This document shows positions 1 through 5,789 of a DNA stretch of 13,378 nucleotides, piece by piece. The translations under genes were made by a program, and so were the position numbers. The stretch covers positions 1-13,378 of the forward strand of contig DCZN01000011.1 in the NCBI GenBank assembly GCA_002331625.1. Reading direction: 5' to 3'. Position 1 is the stretch's first letter; every line of letters starts with the position of its first letter. Origin of the DNA: Nitrospira sp. UBA2083 (GTDB taxonomy: Bacteria > Nitrospirota > Nitrospiria > Nitrospirales > Nitrospiraceae). The notes beneath the pieces were generated by a model. That model saw only the letters and a program-made list of their open reading frames with translations. It did not search any database and was not told where the DNA came from.

Positions 1-632
1 CCCTGCGCGATCACCTGCTGCACCCGCGCCTGGAACTCGGCGCTCGCGACGAACTCCTGGCGCAACTGCTCGCGGGTGAGCGGATTCGCCTGCCGCGTGA
101 GCGTGCCGATCCAGAAAAGCGTCCCGGAAAGGTCCCCGCCGCGCCTCAGGAACGCGTTGTAGAGATCGCCCACGTACTGGCCGTTGGTGCGCGCGCGCGC
201 CAGATATTCGGCGCCGGTGGCGAAGGCCGAGGAGATGGCCTCGACGTTCGAGTACACGGCCGCCGTGCCGGCGCATTGCGCGGCCTGGAACTGTTGCTTC
301 CAGTAGTCGAAGCCGGACGGATCCGGCAGCCGCGAGAGCAGGCCGCGGTAGAAGTCCGTGACCATGTCCACTTCCGCGCGCGAAGCCGGGATGCCGAAGC
401 TGCGGCCCGCCGTCACCGCGAACTCCACCGAGAACATGAACTCCGCGAGCAGCACCTCGCGCGGCATGCCGGCCGTGAGCTGGCCGCTCCAGAAGGCGAG
501 CCCGGCCGCGTCCGGCGGCCGGTCGAAGAAGGTGGCGTAGAGGTCCGTCACGTACTGGTCGTTGGTGCGCGCGAAGGCGAGGTACTCGGCGCTGCCGTAG
601 AACGAACCCGCCATCGAGTACCAGGCCTCGTT
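1..632 (-). other. DUF4214-type repeat segment joined to hsdR
   Basis: In the frame of the upstream hsdR, this part encodes three recognisable DUF4214-like units: near 420-551 (VTDLYATFFDRPPDAAGLAFW), near 225-366 (VTDFYRGLLSRLPDPSGFDYW) and near 24-189 (VGDLYNAFLRRGGDLSGTLFW). A linker resembling NVEAISSAFATGAEYLARARTN occurs twice, the copy next to the junction reading EAWYSMAGSFYGSAEYLAFARTN. DUF4214 occurs mostly in large secreted or surface proteins and has no role known to me in restriction enzymes. Hand count gives 83 G+C in the first 120 bases (69 percent), against 64 of 120 (53 percent) at 1681-1800 in the hsdR part, so the two halves probably have different origins. The segment continues off the window. 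Confidence 0.75.
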
Positions 633-1931
633 CACGTTCACGCCGTCGGCCACGGCCTGCTCGTGGTTGTATTCCATGACGAGGTTCTGATTGAAGAAGC
701 CGAAGGTCTGCTTGTTGGGCGTGGCGGTGAGCCCGATGAGGGAGGCATCGAAGTATTCGAGCACCTGCGCCCAGAGGTTGTAGATGGACCGGTGGCACTC
801 GTCGGTGACGATGACGTCGAAGGTTTCAATTGGAATGGCCGGATTGTATTCGATCGGCTCGATTGGGCTTCTCAGAAGGCCGTGATTCTGCGTTGCTCGG
901 GTCGCTCCGCTGCTCATTGACGCCCCTGTCAACTCCGCTGCTCGCTCGCCTCGCGCCTTGTCTGACGACCTTCGGCTTTGCCCAATCCCTTCGGTCAGCC
1001 GTTCCAGCCCGGCTACAGAGATTTCATCGTCTTCGTCCGCCAGCTCACGCCCTTTGAGCATCGAGTACATCCGTTGGATCGTCCCGATACAGACGCGGGC
1101 GGTGGTGTCGAGCTGATTGCTCGTGAGGCGCTGGACGATGAACTCTTCGGTGAACTTGAAGTTGTTGTAGGGCGAGACGTACTGCTGAAATTCCTTCAAC
1201 GTCTGATCGCCCAGGTTGCCGCGATCCACGAGGAAGAGGACGCGCTTGGCCCCGGCGAATTTGATGAGGCGATAGATGAAGTTGATGGCGGTGAAGGTCT
1301 TGCCGCTGCCGGTGGCCATCTGAATGAGCGCGCGCGGACGGTCCTGCGCCAGCGACTTCTCAAGATTCGTAATGGCGGTGATCTGCGCGGGCCAGAGGCC
1401 TTCGATCTTGAGTGGATAGCCTTCTGCTAGAGTCCGCAGCTTGCCACGTAGCGTCGCCATCCCCTGGGCAGCTAGCGATGCACCGCCTAGGTCTCTCGGC
1501 ATTTCGTCCCGCTGAGGAAGCCAGCTCGCCAACGTGTCCGGTCGATGAAAGGCAAAGGTCTGGCGGCTTCGCGGATCAGGATCAAGGCCGTTCGTGAAGC
1601 GCGTCTCGACACCGGTGCTTTGATAGAGGAACGGAAGCGGTCGAGTATAGGCCGGCAATGCAGCCGGGAGTCCTTCACTGTATTTAGCGGCCTGGACTTC
1701 AACGCCTGTGAGTGTGACGCCTGCTTTCTTGGCTTCAATCACCCCGACAGCTTTCCCATCAATATAGAGGAGGTAGTCTGCAAAGCCGTGGCCTGAGACA
1801 AGGGGGAAGTTTCGGAGTGCAATGCCGCGTCCGGCGCTCAGATGAGCTGATTTTGTGTCCTGTACTTTCCAACCACATTTTTCCAATGCCTGATCGATAT
1901 GTTCCCGTGCTCTTTCTTCCGGCGTCGGCAT
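1..1931 (-). CDS. hsdR: Type I restriction HsdR N-terminal half fused in frame to DUF4214 repeats (partial at window edge)
   Basis: Translation from ATG at 1931 stays open to base 1, about 643 residues, and continues past the edge. Residues 1-434 are a type I restriction endonuclease R subunit, the ATP-driven translocase and nuclease of an R-M complex. A PD-(D/E)xK-like nuclease region shows D52 and E66-A-K68; Walker A ATGSGKT lies at 206-212, DECH at 377-380 and TATP at 402-405, followed by the family stretch YNHEQAVADGVNV. The frame then changes to DUF4214 repeats, so helicase motifs IV-VI and the C-terminal assembly domain are missing. Residues about 311-358 look like extra sequence between motifs I and II. 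No hsdM or hsdS is visible and the ribosome binding site is weak. A restriction-active product is unlikely; this is a chimera, a decayed gene or an assembly join. HsdR identity of the first part is secure. Confidence 0.85.
   Translation of the reverse strand, partial: MPTPEERAREHIDQALEKCGWKVQDTKSAHLSAGRGIALRNFPLVSGHGFADYLLYIDGKAVGVIEAKKAGVTLTGVEVQAAKYSEGLPAALPAYTRPLPFLYQSTGVETRFTNGLDPDPRSRQTFAFHRPDTLASWLPQRDEMPRDLGGASLAAQGMATLRGKLRTLAEGYPLKIEGLWPAQITAITNLEKSLAQDRPRALIQMATGSGKTFTAINFIYRLIKFAGAKRVLFLVDRGNLGDQTLKEFQQYVSPYNNFKFTEEFIVQRLTSNQLDTTARVCIGTIQRMYSMLKGRELADEDDEISVAGLERLTEGIGQSRRSSDKARGERAAELTGASMSSGATRATQNHGLLRSPIEPIEYNPAIPIETFDVIVTDECHRSIYNLWAQVLEYFDASLIGLTATPNKQTFGFFNQNLVMEYNHEQAVADGVNVNEAWYSMAGSFYGSAEYLAFARTNDQYVTDLYATFFDRPPDAAGLAFWSGQLTAGMPREVLLAEFMFSVEFAVTAGRSFGIPASRAEVDMVTDFYRGLLSRLPDPSGFDYWKQQFQAAQCAGTAAVYSNVEAISSAFATGAEYLARARTNGQYVGDLYNAFLRRGGDLSGTLFWIGTLTRQANPLTREQLRQEFVASAEFQARVQQVIAQ
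858..1001 (-). repeat. Probable in-frame inserted element inside hsdR
   Basis: Between DEISVAGLE (ending near 1002) and EYNPAIPIE (starting near 853) the protein carries roughly 48 residues rich in R, S, A and G (for example GQSRRSSDKARGERAAEL) that do not resemble the short linker I expect between helicase motifs I and II. The DNA contains a perfect 11-bp direct repeat, CTCCGCTGCTC at 905-915 and 933-943. The reading frame is kept. It looks like a small mobile repeat inserted in frame. The boundaries are estimates. Confidence 0.4.
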
Positions 1932-2218
1932 TACCAATGCACCTTGGACTCAGAGATTCTCAAATAGGCTAGGATTCCGTAGCTCAATTGGCCGGGAAGC
2001 TTACCCGTTTCTCTCTAAGAAATCACTTCCCTGGCTAAAAATACAAAATTAAGAGTATTGGGTTGTTAACGACGGTTCGGCCTGGTGATCTGGCCTGTGG
2101 CAGCTCGTTGAATGGCCGACCCTGAGCTAATCGAAGGGGACTGAGTCCGCGTGGGAAAGGCCGAGGGCTCAAGAACAGGAGTGAGTAGCGAGGACGGCTC
2201 TGACCAGTAATAGGAAAA
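1932..2218. other. Gene-free spacer between hsdR and hepT
   Basis: I find no convincing coding frame here. It should hold the minus-strand promoter of hsdR and the 3' end of the mntA-hepT transcript, but no strong -35/-10 pair or U-tract terminator stands out. At 2119-2139 there is a copy resembling a dispersed palindromic repeat, followed by the perfect palindrome GGACTGAGTCC at 2138-2148. Confidence 0.5.
2119..2148. repeat. REP-like dispersed repeat remnant plus palindrome
   Basis: The stretch CCCTGAGCTAATCGAAGGG closely resembles a short sequence (CCCTGAGC, about three bases, TCGAAGGG) that I recall as a dispersed intergenic repeat in many bacterial genomes. Directly after it is GGACT-G-AGTCC at 2138-2148, a perfect 5-bp-arm palindrome. 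Only one copy is in this window, so its repeat status rests on memory. Confidence 0.35.
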
Positions 2219-2572
2219 TCATCCCTTTGGTGGTCGCTTCGTCAGGGGGCGAACCATCTGGCGGATTTGCCTCTTCAACGTCGGTAAGTCCCGCTCGACC
2301 ACGGCCCATACTTCGCCCAGGTCAATGCCGAGATAGTCATGAACCAGGACATGCCGCATGGTGATGATCTGTGACCAAGGGACGTGTGCGTGACTTTTGC
2401 GAAATGTAGCGGTCAGTTTACTGGCCGCCTCACCGATGATCTGGATGTGATGAATCATCCAGGTGTGGACGAGCTCATCCTCTTCAAAAACGCGCCGACC
2501 TCGTTTGGCATACCGCTCGATGTTCTTGATCGCCTCCAGAATATCTTGCAGACGGTCGCGATCATCCCTCAT
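2219..2572 (-). CDS. hepT: HepT-like HEPN-domain RNase toxin (DUF86)
   Basis: This 117-residue all-helical protein carries the HEPN/HepT signature R-X4-H-X-Y as R73, H78 and Y80 (RHVLVHDY). The length fits the family. HepT toxins are RNases, and their cognate MntA antitoxin inactivates them by adding AMP units to the tyrosine of this motif. Its ATG overlaps the TGA of mntA (ATGA on the minus strand, 2569-2572), so the two are probably translationally coupled, antitoxin first. The motif is intact, so the toxin is probably functional. RNase activity and AMPylation are family knowledge, not visible here. Confidence 0.92.
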   Translation of the reverse strand: MRDDRDRLQDILEAIKNIERYAKRGRRVFEEDELVHTWMIHHIQIIGEAASKLTATFRKSHAHVPWSQIITMRHVLVHDYLGIDLGEVWAVVERDLPTLKRQIRQMVRPLTKRPPKG

Positions 2573-2859
2573 AGGGCGACGGCATCTTTCAGCACATCCT
2601 TTCGAACCACCCGGCGGAGCCCGCGCTCGGACGCGACATCAACCGGTCGTTTCAGCAGTCGTTCCAAGTCGAGGACCAGCGCCGCATGGTCCAATAAGCT
2701 CCGGCCCTCTTCCATATCGACCAAAAAATCGATGTCGCTACCTCGGCGAGCGGTCCCTTTCACAACCGAGCCAAATAGACGCACCTTTCGCGCCCCATGA
2801 CGTGCGGCAATTTTAAGAATTTGGCTTCGCTTGGACCGAAGTAATTGGCGAATACTCAT
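2569..2859 (-). CDS. mntA: MntA-like minimal nucleotidyltransferase antitoxin
   Basis: A 96-residue protein with the minimal nucleotidyltransferase core: G30-S31 followed by ten residues and D42-I-D44 (GSX10DXD), with a third acidic residue D74 in RPVDV. This is the catalytic set of MNT antitoxins that AMPylate HepT. I chose ATG 2859 because AGGAGA at 2866-2871 gives a well-placed Shine-Dalgarno and the homologous region begins with MSIRQLL; a longer in-frame start at 2979 would add a tail without family character running into intergenic repeats. Its stop overlaps the hepT start. A weak -10-like TACACT on the minus strand at 2878-2883 may be the promoter. Confidence 0.9.
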   Translation of the reverse strand: MSIRQLLRSKRSQILKIAARHGARKVRLFGSVVKGTARRGSDIDFLVDMEEGRSLLDHAALVLDLERLLKRPVDVASERGLRRVVRKDVLKDAVAL

Positions 2860-2942
2860 CTCACATCTCCTGCGGCTAGTGTAGCCAAAACCAGTCAGGA
2901 ACTCCAGCAATACGGCCCTCTCAGGATGGACCAGGGAAGAAC

Positions 2943-2970
2943 GAAGGGATGAGGCTAAAAGTTGGAGGAC
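2943..2970 (+). repeat. Direct repeat copy 1 flanking the HigB/HigA-like module
   Basis: This 28-bp sequence matches 3910-3937 at 26 of 28 positions (differences only at the tenth and fifteenth bases). The core GTTGGAGGAC is identical. The two copies bracket the second toxin-antitoxin module. Confidence 0.8.
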
Positions 2971-2984
2971 GGAGGCCAAGGTTC

Positions 2985-3089
2985 AGGTTTGGGAGCGTGG
3001 GGAAAGGGCGGGGGGCTGAGGCTGAAGGTTGGAGGCCTGAGACTGAAGGCCAAGGCTAAGGTTTGAGGTTGAGGTTTGGGAGCGCGGGG
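2985..3089 (+). repeat. Degenerate purine-rich tandem repeats
   Basis: AGGTTTGGGAGCGTGGGG at 2985-3002 recurs at 3072-3089 with one mismatch. Between them are GGCTGAAGGTTGGAGG (3020-3035) and looser variants such as GACTGAAGGCCAAGGCTAAGG. The pattern suggests duplication and slippage of a short G/A-rich unit. Confidence 0.7.
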
Positions 3090-3105
3090 CAGGACTGAGG
3101 GTTTG

Positions 3106-3131
3106 GGCCAGGCAGCGCGGCGGTCCTGGCC
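3106..3131. other. Stem-loop downstream of the HigB/HigA-like module
   Basis: GGCCAGG at 3106-3112 pairs perfectly with CCTGGCC at 3125-3131 across a 12-nt GC-rich loop. It lies 44 bp past the antitoxin stop in the direction of that transcript. No U-run follows on the minus strand, so it is not a classical intrinsic terminator; it could block RNA 3' decay or be incidental. Confidence 0.35.
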
Positions 3132-3174
3132 GTTCGCCATTGCAACTCCTCGTCCATCTCACGGTCAGAGACGC

Positions 3175-3495
3175 TCAGCTAGCCTTCGCGGTGACCTGAA
3201 GTCGAACGCGCGTCTTTTTCTGGAGCGCCTGCACAATCCCGAAAAAGTTTTCCGTGCTCGGATTGCCATGAGGCGCCAGCATGCGGTGGAGGCTCTTGCT
3301 CGGCTTCTTGAGCACCGCCGCCAATTCCTCGAAGCCTACCGTCGCGTTCACCAGATCGCGGAGGATCATTTTTCCCGTACCGGTATCCCCTCCCAGGTAG
3401 GCGTTCATCGCCTCAGTGAAGAGCGATTCCCGAAACCGAGGGTCGCGTTGGACTCGCGTGACGACTGTGTCTTTAAATTCCCGTGTGAGCGCCAT
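3175..3495 (-). CDS. HTH antitoxin of the HigA / HI1420-like (COG3636-type) family
   Basis: This 106-residue protein has an N-terminal helical region (about 1-45) and a helix-turn-helix region (about 52-95) containing VGFEELAAVLKKPSKSLHRM and the family hallmark GNPSTENFF (77-85). Such proteins neutralise a RelE-fold toxin and bind their own promoter. ATG 3495 has GGAGG at 3500-3504, four bases upstream. It starts 15 bp after the toxin stop on the same strand, so this is a toxin-first operon. Likely role: antitoxin and autorepressor. The antitoxin family is clear; which toxin subclass it matches is less so. Confidence 0.85.
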   Translation of the reverse strand: MALTREFKDTVVTRVQRDPRFRESLFTEAMNAYLGGDTGTGKMILRDLVNATVGFEELAAVLKKPSKSLHRMLAPHGNPSTENFFGIVQALQKKTRVRLQVTAKAS

Positions 3496-3510
3496 GATTC
3501 CTCCATTGCC

Positions 3511-3867
3511 TCACGCCTCTGTCTTCTGGCGTTTCCGACATCGATAGTCGGCCCATCGTGCGTGCGCAGCCTCAATGGCTTGTTGCTGCCGCTGCTTGTT
3601 GCTTCCACCCAGGAGAATCACCAAACAGTCTCCGTCCTTTCCAAAGTAGACTCGATAGCCTGGACCAGAGTCTATCTTCCGTTCGAAGACTCCACCACCC
3701 ACCCCTTTGACCTGTGACCAGTTTCCTGCCATGAGTTGATAGAGAGTGGCGGTGACCTTCGCCGCAGCTGCTGCATTGAGTCCGTCGAACCACGCTGCAA
3801 AAGGCGACCGCCCCTGCCCATCGCAAAATTCCAGAACTCTGACGTCAGCCACATGCCATGGTAACAC
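3511..3867 (-). CDS. RelE/HigB-like addiction module toxin (phage Gp49-like fold)
   Basis: This 118-residue basic protein belongs to the RelE/ParE superfamily in its HigB/HI1419-like branch. Typical blocks are GRSPFAAWFDGL (19-30), VKGVGGGVFERKID (53-66), PGYRVYFGKDGD (69-80) and VILLGG (83-88), ending in ARWADYR. Related toxins cleave mRNA at the ribosome; that is family knowledge. The open frame begins at GTG 3867; a second GTG at 3852 would also keep the fold, and neither has a clear Shine-Dalgarno, so the start is uncertain. An imperfect inverted repeat overlaps the first start, fitting autoregulation by the partner antitoxin. Confidence 0.88.
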   Translation of the reverse strand: MLPWHVADVRVLEFCDGQGRSPFAAWFDGLNAAAAAKVTATLYQLMAGNWSQVKGVGGGVFERKIDSGPGYRVYFGKDGDCLVILLGGSNKQRQQQAIEAAHARWADYRCRKRQKTEA

Positions 3868-3880
3868 ATAGGTTACTATA
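3861..3880 (-). promoter_or_regulatory. Putative promoter/operator of the HigB/HigA-like operon
   Basis: GTAAC (3861-3865) and GTTAC (3872-3876) form a 5-bp inverted repeat with a 6-bp spacer, overlapping the toxin start. A -10-like TATAGT lies on the minus strand at 3875-3880. No good -35 is seen. Toxin-antitoxin operators typically sit here, but the short arms make this tentative. Confidence 0.4.
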
Positions 3881-3909
3881 AAGCAATGCAGGAGGCTGAG
3901 GACTCACAA

Positions 3910-3937
3910 GAAGGGATGCGGCTGAAAGTTGGAGGAC
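3910..3937 (+). repeat. Direct repeat copy 2 flanking the HigB/HigA-like module
   Basis: Second copy of the 28-bp repeat at 2943-2970 (26 of 28 identical). Extended to 3920-3940 it also matches 3020-3040 at 19 of 21 positions, so at least three copies of the unit exist here. It occupies the short gap between the toxin promoter and the end of the symporter gene. Confidence 0.8.
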
Positions 3938-3958
3938 TGACCCTGCTCCAAGCTTGTC

Positions 3959-5260
3959 TTACGCAAGGGATTTCGTCACCGGTGTCGTCTTCCCGACATC
4001 GAGCAGGATGGCGACGAGCATGTCGCTCATGACGTTCACGCCGGAGCGAGCGCGGGCGATGATCCAGTCCACGGTCATGATAAGAGGAATCGAGGCGAGG
4101 ATAACCTGGTCCGGCAAACCTGCGGCGGACAGAACGAGGGGCAGCACGATCATGCCGGCTTCGGGAATACCGGCGACGCCGGCGCCGGCGATGATGGAGG
4201 CCACGACGATGACAATCTGTTTCGACAAGGGCAAATCGTAGCCGAGCGCATGGGCCAGAAAGAGCGCGGCCATTGCCTCATAGAGGGTGATGCCATCGTT
4301 GTTGAGGTTCGTCCCGACGCAGGCGGCGAGACGCGCTGATTGTGAGGAGACCTGCATCCGTTCAAGACAACGAAGTGTAATTGGCACGGTAGCCAGACTG
4401 CTATTACAGGACAGCCCTGTTAGGATGGCATCAGCTCCCTGACCGATGTAGACCTTGGGTGATTTCTTCCCGATGATCCACGCGACTAGCGGATAGTAGA
4501 GCAGCGCATGGACCGCCAGGCCAAGGAGCATGGCGACGAGGAAAATCCAGAGCGTCGAGAAAACGCCGATCCCGGATTTGCCGACCACATTCGCCACTAC
4601 GCCGAATACGGCGAAAGGCACAATCAGAATCACCCACCAGAGGACCCGTACCAGCCACCCATAGATCCATTCAATAGCCCAGGCCACATAATCCAGCACT
4701 CCTCCGGCCTGACCGCTCAGCGTTCGGGCCCACCGCAAGACGATCCCGAGTCCAAGCGCGAGCAGGACAACGCCGATAATGTTGTTACTCCCGAATGGAT
4801 CGGTGAGCGTCCGAGGAATGTACGCAAAGAGGTCTTCGAGTGGGTTTGCCGACGGCGTGAAGGCTGGCGTGAGCGTCGTGCCTGGTATCAGATTGAGCAA
4901 ATCCTCCACGTGGCCCTGCCAGGATTTACCCGGCTGCCAGAGATTCATAATGGTCAAGCCGATCAGCATGGCCACGGACACATTGGCGAGGCAAATGGCG
5001 ATGAGCTTCGCCCCCTGGCGCAGCGGCAAACTAGCCCGAATCAGCGAATCCATAATCGCGAAGAAAATCAGCGGAACGGCGAGGGTCTTCAGCAGCCAGA
5101 CGACCCACAGCCCGAGTTTTCCGAGCTGCTCATTGCGCAGGCCGTACAGATACGGCTCTTGCCCAAAGACCACACCAAGCGTCGCACCGCCGATCACGGC
5201 AACCAGGACTTGTGCATAGAGTGGAACCGGGATTGGAGGTGATGGGACCTGCATCGTCAT
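3959..5260 (-). CDS. Dicarboxylate/amino acid:cation symporter (DAACS, GltP/DctA family)
   Basis: This inner-membrane protein (433 residues from ATG 5260) has about eight hydrophobic helices and the two re-entrant hairpins of the glutamate transporter fold. HP1 is LSCNSSLATVP (283-293), the TM7 motif is NNDGI (320-324, in place of NMDGT) and HP2 is AGAGVAGIPEAG (358-369). In TM8, D398, R405, N409 and D413 align with D390, R397, N401 and D405 of GltPh, but A402 replaces D394, which binds the substrate amino group. This favours an acidic substrate without an amino group, such as a dicarboxylate. The frame opens upstream at 5341, but family members start just before the PLYAQVLVAV helix, so I prefer 5260; neither start has a good ribosome binding site. 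It follows the MoaD-like gene on the same strand. Confidence 0.92.
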   Translation of the reverse strand: MTMQVPSPPIPVPLYAQVLVAVIGGATLGVVFGQEPYLYGLRNEQLGKLGLWVVWLLKTLAVPLIFFAIMDSLIRASLPLRQGAKLIAICLANVSVAMLIGLTIMNLWQPGKSWQGHVEDLLNLIPGTTLTPAFTPSANPLEDLFAYIPRTLTDPFGSNNIIGVVLLALGLGIVLRWARTLSGQAGGVLDYVAWAIEWIYGWLVRVLWWVILIVPFAVFGVVANVVGKSGIGVFSTLWIFLVAMLLGLAVHALLYYPLVAWIIGKKSPKVYIGQGADAILTGLSCNSSLATVPITLRCLERMQVSSQSARLAACVGTNLNNDGITLYEAMAALFLAHALGYDLPLSKQIVIVVASIIAGAGVAGIPEAGMIVLPLVLSAAGLPDQVILASIPLIMTVDWIIARARSGVNVMSDMLVAILLDVGKTTPVTKSLA

Positions 5261-5370
5261 GACTGAGTGGCCGCAGCTTACCTGGTTCCCTTGCCGGAAA
5301 CCACGCTCCTCTTTGTACAGGGCTGACGGCCTATGACGCATAGTTGGCCTGAGAAGAAACGAGAGGCCTT

Positions 5371-5386
5371 CGAGGCATCGGCCTCG
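5371..5386. other. Short hairpin between symporter and MoaD-like genes
   Basis: CGAGGC (5371-5376) and GCCTCG (5381-5386) form a perfect 6-bp stem with a four-base loop. It lies 48 bp beyond the MoaD-like stop in that gene's direction. No U-run follows on the minus strand, so it is at best a weak or Rho-assisted terminator, or a processing site. Confidence 0.3.
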
Positions 5387-5433
5387 TGGCTGGAACTGCC
5401 GGGCTGAGAGGGACGCACCACTGCGGAGAAGTC

Positions 5434-5712
5434 CTAGGTGGGGATGTCCCGATTACCCTCATAGGAGGTACGGGATTGAAACGAGAGCTTCACCATGTCG
5501 CCGTCTCGAACAACTGAGTCTTCTGACCCGATCTTCTTATTGATCGTGATCAGCGCTTCCCGGCTCTTGATGTATGGGAGCAGCGGACCCAGTTGCTTCG
5601 GATGTGCTTCGATCAGGTGCTTGACCGCCATTGGGCTTGCCACTGCCACCTCTAACTCACTCTCCTCGACCAGTGCACGCAGCGTCTGACCAAAAATCTG
5701 GACCGATACCAT
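5434..5712 (-). CDS. Small beta-grasp (MoaD/ThiS-like) protein lacking terminal diglycine
   Basis: A 92-residue protein whose second half (LITINKKIGSEDSVVRDGDM, about 55-73, then VKLSF) resembles the end of a MoaD/ThiS ubiquitin-like domain, where an NKK-like turn is followed by the DGD turn and a last strand. MoaD and ThiS carry sulfur on a C-terminal Gly-Gly; this protein instead ends EGNRDIPT, so it cannot act that way unless processed. I chose ATG 5712 because GAGG sits five bases before it; GTG 5718 is the outer alternative. It lies 77 bp downstream of the large FAD/Fe-S oxidase on the same strand and may be co-transcribed. Fold assignment is by pattern only; the role is unknown. Confidence 0.7.
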   Translation of the reverse strand: MVSVQIFGQTLRALVEESELEVAVASPMAVKHLIEAHPKQLGPLLPYIKSREALITINKKIGSEDSVVRDGDMVKLSFQSRTSYEGNRDIPT

Positions 5713-5789
5713 GACCACCTCAGCGAGTCTTTTGAAACTTCCCGTTTATGTCAGCCTGGCGACCACTATACAGGATCGGCGAGGTGGGT

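Larger units (their letters stand above)
2860..3174. other. Intergenic purine-rich repeat region upstream of mntA
   Basis: This 315-bp gap has no credible gene. Bases 2860-2940 should hold the mntA promoter and ribosome binding site. Bases 2943-3105 are G/A-rich on the plus strand and built from degenerate repeats: 21-bp units at 2953-2973 and 3020-3040, and an 18-bp unit (AGGTTTGGGAGCGTGGGG) at 2985-3002 repeated with one change at 3072-3089. A 7-bp stem-loop at 3106-3131 closes the stretch. Confidence 0.7.

Noticed and set aside
276..1430. Plus-strand open frames opposite hsdR (276-920, 358-540, 830-1057, 978-1430)
   Set aside because: They are antisense to a frame with clear HsdR and DUF4214 motifs; their Arg/Glu/Val-rich composition is what GC-rich antisense frames give.
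1972..2000. tRNA-like stretch (TCCGTAGCTCAATTGGCCGGGAAGC)
   Set aside because: It resembles a D-arm, but no anticodon arm, T-arm (GGTTCRA) or matching acceptor stem follows within 90 bp.
2955..3140. Minus-strand 61-codon frame rich in Pro, Ser and Leu
   Set aside because: It is the translation of the purine-rich repeat tract and has no ribosome binding site or family resemblance.
4508..5242. Plus-strand 244-codon frame opposite the symporter
   Set aside because: Charged, Arg/Glu/His-rich antisense shadow of an unambiguous membrane protein gene.
5380..5440. Frameshift hiding a Gly-Gly terminus of the MoaD-like protein
   Set aside because: I saw no Gly-Gly ending on reading past the stop and in the alternative frame I looked at.
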